Source of the DNA: Pseudocercospora fijiensis CIRAD86
Lineage: Eukaryota; Ascomycota; Dothideomycetes; Mycosphaerellales; Mycosphaerellaceae
Assembly (NCBI RefSeq): GCF_000340215.1
Contig: NW_006921535.1
Span: 5,015,528-5,079,527, forward strand
Direction of reading: 5' to 3'
DNA: 64,000 nt
Part shown: positions 55,801 through 64,000 of the stretch, piece after piece
How the letters are laid out: each line of letters begins with the position of its first letter
Numbering within the stretch: the first letter of the stretch is position 1
Translations under genes and position numbers: made by a program
Notes under the pieces: model-generated
What the model was told of the DNA's origin: nothing
Databases searched by the model: none
What the model saw: the letters and a program-made list of their open reading frames with translations, nothing else

Positions 55801-56316
55801 GACACTCGCGATACACGAAGCATGACGACGACTGAATCCTCAATCGCCGAGTCTGGTCGCAACTCTCAAGAGTACCTCGCGCGAACACCATCATACACCA
55901 ATTCAGACGCCGCAGCCCCATCGCCACTTTTGTCCGGAACCTCAGCAGGCAAGGAATCATTCATGCAGAAGCTCTCCCGCAAGTCAAGTTCCAGCAAGTT
56001 CACACTCCCTACCTTCAAACGCGAGAAGTCCCGACTCGACACCAATGTCGCACCGAGCCCTGCGCCTGCTGAGGAAGACGAGCATGAGAATGAAGGTTCA
56101 CTCAGCGCGAGTGTCTCTTCTGAGAAATTCGCTCCTGGACGTGAGAGTAGGGAGCACGCGCGTGGTAGTGGCAGGAATTGGAGCAATGTCCTCAAGCTTG
56201 GAATTGGGAAAAGGGGGAATGAGACGCCGAGTTTGAGCGGTATGAGTATGACTAGTGCTGGTGCTGATGGTACTGATGATGAGGCTGGTGGTCATGGTGG
56301 TGGTAGGGATGAGTAG
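52816..56316 (+). CDS. Membrane-anchored fibronectin III / coiled-coil protein
   Basis: A 1,166-residue intronless frame; ATG at 52,816, with 52,930 an alternative. An N-terminal hydrophobic segment (FYFKSVVVFIAMSWLFYRAY) is a likely membrane anchor. A fibronectin type III domain follows at about residues 95-185 (IKADGAIVHWNLAE, IHESAATITGLQPGCFYVVRV, APIRFRT). A long charged coiled coil at about 270-510 is rich in Lys and Glu (TEEIEKQAKEEEEEE, KEKLRQARQEKDN). The C-terminal half is Ser/Pro-rich and disordered, with many potential phosphorylation sites, and ends KLGIGKRGNETPSLSG. I recall FN3/coiled-coil proteins of this layout in Pezizomycotina without a settled role. The layout suggests a tether or scaffold at an internal membrane. 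Confidence 0.82.
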   Translation: MARQQPSKAHLFAVAESLSHDGRRLPLPDSIWLSRAVAMAQTFAIPFAFYFKSVVVFIAMSWLFYRAYQVLNKPLEELAGLLGFDIPSCPIIDLAAIKADGAIVHWNLAEKQKHKSTHRFEVHLNGNLIDTLSIHESAATITGLQPGCFYVVRVSLVNNMEFSSKSAPIRFRTKHATTGDFFVAAADGNDPDTDGAQEPVPRVRAYRGLKDITSPPADAVPMTREGSTGLLPKRSVAGRRASPSALDLERHNSTIDESDAAEGAETITQLTEKLDAIRRETEEIEKQAKEEEEEETQQKEELIKERDELKAEATEKERVSRNLKKELKTLEGQNTHAQNERTKHERILAQKKQEREKLKEDMIRWAEEAEKLKEKLRQARQEKDNCITIAEGEKEALRMQQADEVAAIKALDDEVKEKSTEIKKLERSMKNYSPSGAEPEPNLVQQLQHDAEERREWELHFKSLQQQYALAAQNLDKTRRIHAEQQAYLESLRARRRQEESQHFASPPTTERPLRRGDSQRSRRAQSGPSSSDSPRVSAFALTSAPFASGATSTAPMFPGNQHINFYNGMTINRPTDELAMSAEDRDALTAGAPMSPNAAAELLPTDLFGDGDFIKPLPGLGALPGMPNLAAPAARLDDSGGLVPASPVSGDSSSRSASVFASPQVSQPNLPLGSPEAAFVETDGRSIRSVRSNRAPSGGAASSRFSGMFGIQRRAKTASADEGPALSKANSMPRQDGGIPGLDSASRKRNSSISGSMLSGTLGDAFDPPPPMPAASRLSRFNPFASRAPAQSTGAWPTSFGGFRRRPGSPRPGSTHSNELPRPSFDSTRWGADAWPSADAASGARSSPLAFGAGWNAPSSQQSRMLGSRHPSRRPSAQHGGSGPPDNIMEDEGSEPDSDSDILDSSKAAKLGPIGTKPPPGSKKAEKAPANDAPKLNPAAKDFKSFFSGMSLTKSKTRDKDNASTVASSASGTPNLPQQEDHEDMSPPNSRKSKDTRDTRSMTTTESSIAESGRNSQEYLARTPSYTNSDAAAPSPLLSGTSAGKESFMQKLSRKSSSSKFTLPTFKREKSRLDTNVAPSPAPAEEDEHENEGSLSASVSSEKFAPGRESREHARGSGRNWSNVLKLGIGKRGNETPSLSGMSMTSAGADGTDDEAGGHGGGRDE

Positions 56317-57429
56317 GCGCTCGTCGTTGTAGACGGGGTTATCTTGGAACATCATCATTATTATTATTAGGAGAAGTGACTGCTTTCCGAGCAACCACAC
56401 CAGGCGGTTCCTCACATCTCAGCTTTATTCATCAAGCCCCTATGATGGACATGATGTGAATATGTGCAAGTATTCTCAATTCCCCATCACACCACAACAC
56501 TACTACTCAAACCATTGGGACTCAGGAGGGAGGTGAGGTGAGGTGAGGTTGGGTTGATTTTTTTTTTCCTTCTCAGTTTCGGCATTCGTGTTCGGCATCT
56601 CGGAAATCAATCTAGGCATGCATGCAGGTGATTGATTATCCACCTCTTCTTCTTCCGTTCGGGAAATTCTCCGCGCGCGGGATTCTACCGCAAAGACTTT
56701 CATTCTTCTTCATCGGAAATGGATGTCAGACGATTCGCGAGGCGCTTAGACAGGCATGTGAGAATGCTCGGCGCCACGTTCTTGGACCTGAAACCCAATT
56801 CGACCGAGCGTGAAGTTCGGCCGTAATAATTATTTTTTGTGTTCACATATCGTTGTCGACTTGTCGTCGAAATCACCCCTGAGGCTGAGGGCTTGATCGT
56901 GCGCGGCTGCGTCCTGGAACATGGATGCTACTGTATGTATGAAATCCAGGCTGATGACGGTCATCCGCCTTTCTTTTCTTCAAACGGACAATATCGAGTC
57001 AAGCGTGACATCATGGACGTTCTTTGATCAATAATAATCCTTCAGCCAAGACGTCAAGAGAGACGGCTGTAATTCCTCCCGAACGACAATGACACGCTGG
57101 CGACGACGCAGCCGCACAGCTAGGGTGGGGGCCATACGGTCCCTGCGCGAGTAATGGCGGGCCCAGGCCTCGGGAGTGACTAACTACACCTCACTCATCC
57201 TACCCCGCCACATGCTCGCTCCTCCAGTAGTACCTTCTCAGCGCTATCTGATATGTCCACAAGGAGACGGCAATGCGTTAGCCGCATTAACCAAGGTGAT
57301 TCTATAAGAGAGACAGGGTGGCCTGTCGTAAGTGTTTCTTTCGGAAGCTCCCCTTCTCTCGAAGCTCCATTTCTCTGACGATACCCTCAATTGTTCTTTT
57401 TGCATATACACTGTTCTTCTGTTGCAATC
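56317..57429. other. Intergenic
   Basis: No gene supported. It includes a (GAGGT)4 tract at 56,530-56,549, a T-run just after it, and several short frames without good starts. The right end is the aldehyde dehydrogenase promoter and leader (CT-rich at 57,340-57,425). Confidence 0.5.
56530..56549. repeat. (GAGGT)4 minisatellite
   Basis: Four perfect pentamer units in intergenic DNA, followed by GGGTTG and a T-run. No function inferred. Confidence 0.85.
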
Positions 57430-58928
57430 ATGTCTCCCGGAAAGATTTCTACCATCAAGTGGGATGAGTTCGCTAACTGGATCGATGGAAAGCCAAGAGG
57501 CAGCAAGGACCATCACTATGGCATTGATCCATGCACTGGCGAGAAGCTCTGGCCTGTGCCAATTGGTGGCCAGAAAGACGTCGATGATGCTGTAGCATCC
57601 GCGAAGAGGGCATTTGAGACGTACAAGAACACAACTCTTGCTGAGAGGAAAGAGCTCCTCCAGAAGTTCAAGAATGCTCTCCTTGCACACGCCGAAGAGA
57701 TGACTGAGTTGCTCTGCGCCGAGACTGGCAAGCCGGTAAGCTTGTTTGCCGATGAATAAGAAATGAATAAGAAGATCGCATGCGCTGACGATGGTAGAAA
57801 CAAATTGCCCAGATGGAGACTTACGGTGTTGCTGGCTGGTTCGACCACCACTGCTCTCTCGATATCCCAGAGGAGGTCTTTGAGGACGACGAGAAGACCA
57901 TCACCACTCGATACACTCCTCTCGGTGTTGTTGGTGCCATTTGCCCATGGAACTTCCCAATCATTCTCTCAGCCGGCAAGATCGTGCCAGCTCTTCTGAC
58001 CGGCAACACCATCATCGTCAAGCCATCTCCATTCACCCCATACACCACCCTCAAGCTCGTCGAGATCGCCCAAGACATCTTCCCACCCGGCGTCGTCCAA
58101 GCCATCGGCGGTGACGACTACCTCGGACCAATGCTCACCGCCAGCCCAGACATTGCCAAGATCTCCTTCACCGGCTCCATCGCAACCGGCAAGAAAATCA
58201 TGGCCGCCTGCGCCAACACCCTCAAGCGCGTCACCCTCGAGCTCGGCGGCAACGACGCCTCCATCGTCCTCCCCGACGTCGACATCAAAAAGGTCGCCCC
58301 CGAACTCGTCATGGGCGCCTTCCAAAACTCCGGCCAAGTCTGCGTCGCCACAAAGCGCATCTACATCCACCAAGACATCTACACCGAGATGGTCCAAGAG
58401 ATGGTCAACTTCACCAAAACCTTGACAGTCGGCGCCCCATCCGAAGGAGCATTCCTCGGCCCCGTGCAGAACAAAATGCAATACGAAAAAGTCTTGTCCT
58501 ACTTCCAAGACACGAAAGAGCACGGGTACAAATTCGCCGTGGGTCCCGAAGAAATCACGCCGTCCAAGGGTTTCTTCGTGCAACCGACTATCATCGATAA
58601 CCCGCCCAACGACAGCAAGATTATTCAAGAAGAACCTTTTGGACCGATTGTTCCGACCCAGCCTTGGGAGGATGAGGAGGAAGTCATCCGTCGGGCGAAT
58701 GCTAGCAATGCTGGGTTGGGAGCTTGTGTTTGGGGGAAGGATGTTAAGCGTGCGGAGGCTATTGGCAAGAGACTTGAGGCTGGATCTGTGTTTGTGAATT
58801 CTTGGGAGAAGCCGACGCCTCAGGCGTTCTTTGGTGGACATAAGGAGTCGGGTATCGGTGGGGAGTGGGGTAAGGAGGGTCTCAAGGCTTATTGCAATGC
58901 TCATGTCATGCATTCGTACAAGATCTAG
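57430..58928 (+). CDS. NAD(P)+-dependent aldehyde dehydrogenase
   Basis: Oxidises an aldehyde to the carboxylic acid through a Cys thioester. Exons 57,430-57,735 and 57,798-58,928 (62-bp intron between GKP and KQIAQMETYGV) give 478 residues, normal for the superfamily. The start is ATG after CAATC. Motifs are PWNFPIILSAGKIVPAL (cofactor and substrate channel), FTGSIATGKKI (Rossmann turn), LELGGNDASIVL with the general-base Glu at about residue 250, and NSGQVCVATKR with the catalytic Cys at about 284. EEPFGPIVP and the GGHKESGIGGEWG loop lie near the C-terminus. No signal or targeting peptide, so it is probably cytosolic. Sequence class is close to small-aldehyde and betaine-type ALDHs, but the substrate cannot be fixed. 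Confidence 0.95.
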
Positions 58929-59139
58929 CGTGTAGGATGATTTATGACTGTGATGATGATGATGGGATGGAGATTAGAAAATCGCATCTGATATGAAATG
59001 ATCTCAGTCACCATGAGAGAAGCGTTGTTTCAATTCTTGCAACGATGAGGAATCGTTCCCATGAGGCTTGACAACGCTCATCAGCTCTATCTGTACAATC
59101 TCTCTGCCCTTACGCATCAGCGGTACAATCTTCTTCCCA

Positions 59140-62100
59140 TCAAAGCATCTCCCTTCCCACCAACCTAACAGGCTCCACAACAACATTCCGCGGATAAACG
59201 TCCACATACTTCATCTTCGCTTCCCAAACATCTCCCTGCCTAGCAACGACGCCATCCTCCACACGCGGACAATTCTCAGGCCTTATCATCGACATCGGCA
59301 GACCCAGTTCCATAATATGAACTCCCACATTCGTTTGATTATCAATATCAGGTCTCGTCTGAACAAACACCCTGAATGTTTCACCATCAGAAGTCGGATC
59401 CAAACTCTTGAGCAAATCCCCCAGAGAGCCTTCGGGTGTATTAGCTCCGAATCTGACTTTATGAAACATAGTGTAGATTTGCCAGAACCTTTCGGAATAC
59501 TCTTTCGCGCGCATGATCATGACTTCGCGGGGTTGGAGGCCGAGCATGATCGTTTGGAGGATGGGGAGTGAGAAGGGGAGGAATGAGCGGTCGGATTTAG
59601 GGTCGGTTGTGAGCATGGATTTTCCGGTTTCGGCTTCGTGGCGGAGGGCGGCTTCGATTTGCCAGTGGATGATCATGTCGCCGTATCTGCGGAGAGGGGA
59701 GGTGACTTTGGCGTAGCGTTCCATGCCCAACATGCTGTGTTTGACGGGGTATGTGCGGAGGATGCTGCCGCCGAAACTTTTCATGTATGCGAGGCCTATG
59801 TGGAGTGGGAGGTCCTGGTTGGAGTTGAGAAGTTCTTGAGCTTTCAAGACTTTTTGCATGGCATCCACGTCAACATAATTTGCGTCTGCGACTGTTTCGG
59901 AGCCTCGATAGATGATGGGGATGTTGCGCTCGGCACAGAAGGAAGCCGCAATTTCGGCGCAAAGCAACATAGCTTCGGCGACGAAAAGTTGCGAGGAAAC
60001 GGTTGCAGCGGCGAACCAATTTGTGAATGGTTCAGTGCGCACTTGAACAACAGGATCGCCGTAAACAGTCCTTGAGCCTTTTCTGTAGGGCTGATCCCAG
60101 GCTAGACCACTCTGCTTTGAGATCTGCCATACTGTTGCCTCTGGCTTCGGGGTTGAGAAGAAGACACCGCCTCCACGTTTTCGAATCAAGGATCTTTGAC
60201 GGGCAAGATAGTGGATAATCTTCATGTCGTTCATATTCGCTTCACCAAACTCTGAGATTCCACTTTTTTGTGCACGGGATGGCGGAGGAGTTCCATTGAC
60301 ATTGATGAAGATCGCATTCACACCGACGTCCTCCGCTGCACCCAGTAGCTTGTTGAGCTCGTCGTAAGTAATCCGTATCACATTTCGGACAATGCCAGGC
60401 TGGACTTTGTACTCCAATGTATTGCCTTGTGAGTCAAGCTTAGCGCTGAAGGTAAGACATGGTCTGTTAGGCCCTAAGCTGAAGTGTCTCTGCGTCGCCC
60501 ACCTTGGCAACATCATGTAATTGCGTTCTGGCATATAGATGGTCTCGCCCATGTGTCTGGCCATCTTAGCCAAGGGATGGTCCCGTGAGAAGAATGCTGT
60601 GGGGTTGGCGATGTGGATGTGCAACCAGTGCAGCTCTTGGCCATCGGAGCCTGCAACTGCCTTCTCAACCGAGATGCCGTCGTCAATCTCTTGTGCAGAA
60701 GCATCGTCAACGCAGTAGACAGGGAGATCCTTCCAATCGTGTCGAAGCTGGGACATAGAGTCGCGCAAGTTGTGATTGTCTCGCATGGCCATCAGGCTGG
60801 CCATGAGGTTTTGAAGAGGCTTGCTGTGTTGAGAGCTCGGCAACAGCAGATGTTGATCGAAACGGACACGGTTGTCGTGGGGCATGACCACACCCAATTC
60901 TTGCAAGAACATGAAACCCGTCGCAGCGGTCAAGTCCATCTTCTGGCCTTCGATATCATTGTAGAGACCAGTAGCATGGAGAATCAATGGCGGCATACTG
61001 GAAATCCGAGGCAGTCCGGTAAACATCATACTGCAGCACCAGGCCTCGAGGAAGCGGATAACGTCTTGCTCATCGTCTGTGAACTGATGACCAGTCTCGA
61101 GCCTGACGCAGCCGGGATTCTCCTCGGTGAGAGGCAGTCGTGTCTTGCTTGGACCAACGTTATGCCACAGTGTAGGCTGACGATTCTGTCGTTGCATAGC
61201 GACAATTTGCTTCGACTTCTCGACGAAGCTGTAAAGAATGCGAGCGCCCTTGCTGGGCTTGTGCTTGTCCGCTTGCCGTCCGTTCATACCTGGTGTGATC
61301 GCAAGATCGTCTTGCCATTGGCGAATCCAGTTACGTACCTGCTCCACCATTCTGACCTGCTCTTTACTGCGAATCTGCATATACCCAGTGATTCGATGAG
61401 AACGTCGATCGATGTTAAATGCAAATCCACCATTTGTCAGGGCCTTTCGTACTGTGAACAGTGCGGTCATTGGCAGCTTGTCGGCAGGCAATTTGAGGAG
61501 CGCCATTGCAGCAGATTCGAGCGAGCCGTAGCGCAAGTCTGTCTCGTGAGCGAGGAGGTTGTGCGCATTGTCCAAAGCATTAGCATGGCGGCGATATATC
61601 TCCTGCGCTTCGTTGTAGAAGCCTGTTAATTTTCGAACCAGTGGTGCTGCTACGGGACGAGGTACAGACAGATCGTCAACCATGGCCTTCGCCCTAAGGT
61701 CTTCCAAGTCTGCTCTGCTTTGAACATTGGGCAGATACTCCAAGATTGGCTCAAGCTCTTTCGCGTCGACGAAGCCAGAAATGCTGTATTGTGCCGCTTT
61801 CTGGTCCAAGTGCATCCACCTTCCATTCATGGTGAAGAACTGACCCATGGTGGAACCGCAGCGGCGGACATAGACAGCAATAATGCTTTCACGCTCGCTT
61901 GATGGATATTCTATCTCCACAAGATCGCCAGGGTTTAGAAACCGACCAGACTCATGAGTGGTACCATCATAGCCGTCCCTCCCGGCACCTGCAAGGCTTG
62001 AGTATTGCTCTTGGCTTTCCTCCTGCGCCGCATTGCGATTTATGGCATTTTCGTCTGGTAGCCGGGTCAGATTGTTGTAGGTATCGAGATCGTGAGAGAT

Positions 62101-64000
62101 GACCTCTTTCGGCGTGAAGTCAGGGACAGTTTCTTCATGACCATGCAGTTCGTTCCACCTTCGTAGCTGAGCCCTTATTCGGTTAGGGTTTGAGCTCGGC
62201 TTTTCTTCCGGGGCATCTGGGGGTTCATCGTCTTCGAATTCGAGTTCATTGTCTTCATGATTTCGTTCTGCAGATACAGCCTGCTGTACGAGCCGTGAGG
62301 AGGAGTGGTACGATCTGGTGTGAGCAGGTGCGATTCCATTCCGGCCCGGTTGCATCGTAGAAGTTGTCTGCCACGCGAAACCGCTTGATGACAGCCGATT
62401 GTGCTCAGCTTCAGACCTTCCGGAGTTCGAAGAGTTGTTATATTGTACGTCTGGGTGGTCATCTTCTAGCCTTTGATCAAGAGCATGAGAAAACTCCTGC
62501 CCCAATTCCTGTCGACCTGGCTTCAACTTTTGGAAAGGGTGTCCTGGAGCAGCAATCGGCGTATACGCATATGGACGGTGCTCTGATGCTTTCAATTGAG
62601 CCTCATGCTCCAGTTCTCGCCGCCAAACATTCGATATCACATCGTGAACACTCCTCAGTATCTTGCCATCAGGATGGGATACCGTAGGTCTGTTGTTGAG
62701 ACCCGAAGAGCGCTCCTGATCGTTGGCAAAAGTGTATGCCTTGATCGGGTCCTCGCCTAGCGTTGAGAAGTGTTTGGACATAAAACGATGGTATTTCGTC
62801 ACAGGGGAAGGATAGCGTTTCCTCACAAGCGGCGCGTCTTGTTGATACCGATCCATAATCGTCTGAATGGAATTCTTGGCGGCTTGTATCGCATCGCGGG
62901 TACCGTAAATGAGAATTTTCCCATCGTTCTCGGGATCGTTGAGTTGAACGGAGAAGCGTGGAAATCTGACACTTGCTCCAGTGGTTCCTGCCACGTTTAG
63001 CAAGTCATCGCTGGCTTTTGCCAACAGCAGGCGAGGATAGAGCATCGTCTCCCAGTGCAGAGATGTCTCGCTAGATTGCTCATGCCCCTCCCTGGCAGGA
63101 TGCGATTTCTCTCTCATCTCCGCGAGACCTGCAGTCCGCGCCATAATGCGCTCAATATCATCCTTGGCCCTCTGCCTATCCTCCGTTGTACCATAGATCT
63201 TGATTCTGCCTTGTTCTTTGGAATCATGATCACCAGGGGACTGTCTAATAAACTTGATTTTAACACCATTCTCACTTCCGACTCTCGCCAATCGATGTGA
63301 AGCTTTTGAAATCTCTTCACGGGTATAATAGAGAGTTTCCATTCCTGTCAATCCGTGCCAGGGCTTCTTTGGTTCGCAATATCTCACCACCGCCGACGGC
63401 TTCTCTCGCTCTTCCTGCAAAGCTTTTGAGGCCCACTCTGGCAACCCCTCCAGATCTTTCGCATCTTCGTCTCTCCTGGGATTCTTGACCACCGGGATAT
63501 GTCCAGAAGACAAACATTTCCAAGGTCCAGTCTCAGCTATGCGAGAGACAAGCTCCTTGGCTGCTGCTTTTGCTTCATCGGTGCCAGCGATTGTATATGG
63601 CCATTGTTCAGCATCCTTGTTGAATTTGGCAAAACGCAGCCATGCGCCTGTGTGATTGGCGACGACTCGGATGATATTTGAAATACAATCCCGGAACTTG
63701 TAGGCGTCGTCTTTCTGGATATAACACGTTTCCGGTGCGAATTGCCTGTTATTCAAGTGCTCTTGGATGCTGCGTCTGGCTCGTCTGGTTTGCCATCGAT
63801 GTAACTCATCGTCGCCACCACTGCGCGGAAATGTTTTTCGCACGGTAGTATTGCTCTTTTCGGCGGAAGTCGATGATGGCGCTATGCTATTACCATCCTG
63901 ATTCGAGGATGTTGCTGACGACGGCTGATCATTGGAATCGGTATGCTCGCGTCGTTTCTGCGGTTGTGATTTCAGTCTGCAGCTGAGGCAGACATATGCG
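59140..64000 (-). CDS. Mitochondrial RNase II/RNB-type exoribonuclease (cyt-4/Dss1 type), 5' end beyond the window
   Basis: An uninterrupted minus-strand frame of at least 1,619 residues that is still open at the right edge. The C-terminal two-thirds is an RNB hydrolase of the Dss1/CYT-4 type, the 3'-5' exonuclease of the mitochondrial degradosome. Catalytic Asp cluster is in YCVDDASAQEIDDG near 60,718-60,677. Other blocks are HIHIANPTAFFSRDHPLA, ETIYMPERNYMMLPRWA, YAKVTSPLRRYGDMIIHWQ near 59,730-59,675 and a C-terminal S1-like tail. The visible N-terminus reads AYVCLSCRLK, as in fungal mitochondrial presequences. Then come about 480 residues with three KH-like repeats (each ending in a block such as KILIYGTRDAIQAAKNSI). 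A second presequence-like motif, TRSYHSSSRL, follows near 62,325-62,293. The length is well above the roughly 1,100 residues I expect for the family, so a fusion or N-terminal extension is likely. Confidence 0.85.
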   Translation of the reverse strand, partial: AYVCLSCRLKSQPQKRREHTDSNDQPSSATSSNQDGNSIAPSSTSAEKSNTTVRKTFPRSGGDDELHRWQTRRARRSIQEHLNNRQFAPETCYIQKDDAYKFRDCISNIIRVVANHTGAWLRFAKFNKDAEQWPYTIAGTDEAKAAAKELVSRIAETGPWKCLSSGHIPVVKNPRRDEDAKDLEGLPEWASKALQEEREKPSAVVRYCEPKKPWHGLTGMETLYYTREEISKASHRLARVGSENGVKIKFIRQSPGDHDSKEQGRIKIYGTTEDRQRAKDDIERIMARTAGLAEMREKSHPAREGHEQSSETSLHWETMLYPRLLLAKASDDLLNVAGTTGASVRFPRFSVQLNDPENDGKILIYGTRDAIQAAKNSIQTIMDRYQQDAPLVRKRYPSPVTKYHRFMSKHFSTLGEDPIKAYTFANDQERSSGLNNRPTVSHPDGKILRSVHDVISNVWRRELEHEAQLKASEHRPYAYTPIAAPGHPFQKLKPGRQELGQEFSHALDQRLEDDHPDVQYNNSSNSGRSEAEHNRLSSSGFAWQTTSTMQPGRNGIAPAHTRSYHSSSRLVQQAVSAERNHEDNELEFEDDEPPDAPEEKPSSNPNRIRAQLRRWNELHGHEETVPDFTPKEVISHDLDTYNNLTRLPDENAINRNAAQEESQEQYSSLAGAGRDGYDGTTHESGRFLNPGDLVEIEYPSSERESIIAVYVRRCGSTMGQFFTMNGRWMHLDQKAAQYSISGFVDAKELEPILEYLPNVQSRADLEDLRAKAMVDDLSVPRPVAAPLVRKLTGFYNEAQEIYRRHANALDNAHNLLAHETDLRYGSLESAAMALLKLPADKLPMTALFTVRKALTNGGFAFNIDRRSHRITGYMQIRSKEQVRMVEQVRNWIRQWQDDLAITPGMNGRQADKHKPSKGARILYSFVEKSKQIVAMQRQNRQPTLWHNVGPSKTRLPLTEENPGCVRLETGHQFTDDEQDVIRFLEAWCCSMMFTGLPRISSMPPLILHATGLYNDIEGQKMDLTAATGFMFLQELGVVMPHDNRVRFDQHLLLPSSQHSKPLQNLMASLMAMRDNHNLRDSMSQLRHDWKDLPVYCVDDASAQEIDDGISVEKAVAGSDGQELHWLHIHIANPTAFFSRDHPLAKMARHMGETIYMPERNYMMLPRWATQRHFSLGPNRPCLTFSAKLDSQGNTLEYKVQPGIVRNVIRITYDELNKLLGAAEDVGVNAIFINVNGTPPPSRAQKSGISEFGEANMNDMKIIHYLARQRSLIRKRGGGVFFSTPKPEATVWQISKQSGLAWDQPYRKGSRTVYGDPVVQVRTEPFTNWFAAATVSSQLFVAEAMLLCAEIAASFCAERNIPIIYRGSETVADANYVDVDAMQKVLKAQELLNSNQDLPLHIGLAYMKSFGGSILRTYPVKHSMLGMERYAKVTSPLRRYGDMIIHWQIEAALRHEAETGKSMLTTDPKSDRSFLPFSLPILQTIMLGLQPREVMIMRAKEYSERFWQIYTMFHKVRFGANTPEGSLGDLLKSLDPTSDGETFRVFVQTRPDIDNQTNVGVHIMELGLPMSMIRPENCPRVEDGVVARQGDVWEAKMKYVDVYPRNVVVEPVRLVGREML

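Noticed and set aside
57969..58913. 314-codon minus-strand open frame opposite the aldehyde dehydrogenase
   Set aside because: It mirrors a highly conserved plus-strand enzyme; low stop density comes from G/C-rich third positions. No family features of its own.
60613..61629. 338-codon plus-strand frame opposite the RNase II-type gene
   Set aside because: A shadow of a conserved coding region; it lacks any recognisable domain.
1..64000. CRISPR arrays, rRNA or tRNA genes, bacterial operon signals
   Set aside because: No regularly spaced repeats, no cloverleaf-like boxes found by eye, and gene structure is plainly eukaryotic.

Overview
The window looks like chromosomal DNA of a filamentous ascomycete, probably a dothideomycete (this placement is inference). 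The evidence is short 44-200 bp GT..AG introns, fungal-specific families (HET domain, Fungal_trans regulator, IQGAP/Rng2, cyt-4/Dss1-type RNase) and a transposon block mutated as expected from repeat-induced point mutation (RIP). A 100-N assembly gap lies at 27,832-27,931.

Bases 1 to about 10,475 are a dead repeat island. CpA and TpG are almost absent, TpA is in great excess and CpG is kept, so every reading frame is broken by TAG/TAA. I could still resolve its architecture: a complete 6,710-bp Ty3/gypsy chromovirus (2,130-8,839) with 187-bp LTRs, a polypurine tract and a perfect 5-bp target duplication. It sits inside a minus-strand MULE-type transposase gene whose two halves flank it.

From about 10,476 the sequence becomes normal, gene-dense DNA. 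At the boundary is the 3' stump of an unidentified gene. It is followed by a cytochrome P450 and an ABCC transporter on the same strand, a small two-helix membrane protein, and a large nuclear-looking protein with six copies of a motif I cannot assign to a family. Next come a minus-strand IQGAP (interrupted by the gap), IMP dehydrogenase, a broken HET-domain gene, an AIM24-family protein, a small secreted cysteine-rich protein and an uncharacterised protein. The right half holds an MFS transporter, the replication licensing factor CDT1, a non-RD protein kinase, an uncharacterised zinc-binding F-box-like protein, a C2H2/Fungal_trans regulator, a membrane-anchored FN3/coiled-coil protein and an aldehyde dehydrogenase. 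A very long mitochondrial RNase II-type protein runs off the right edge.

Most genes are independent housekeeping or regulatory genes. The only pair suggesting a shared job is P450 plus ABCC beside the repeat island, as in a small or eroded secondary-metabolite or detoxification locus. I found no CRISPR array, rRNA or tRNA gene. Exon boundaries were inferred by eye from frame, splice consensus and family conservation, and no search was run.
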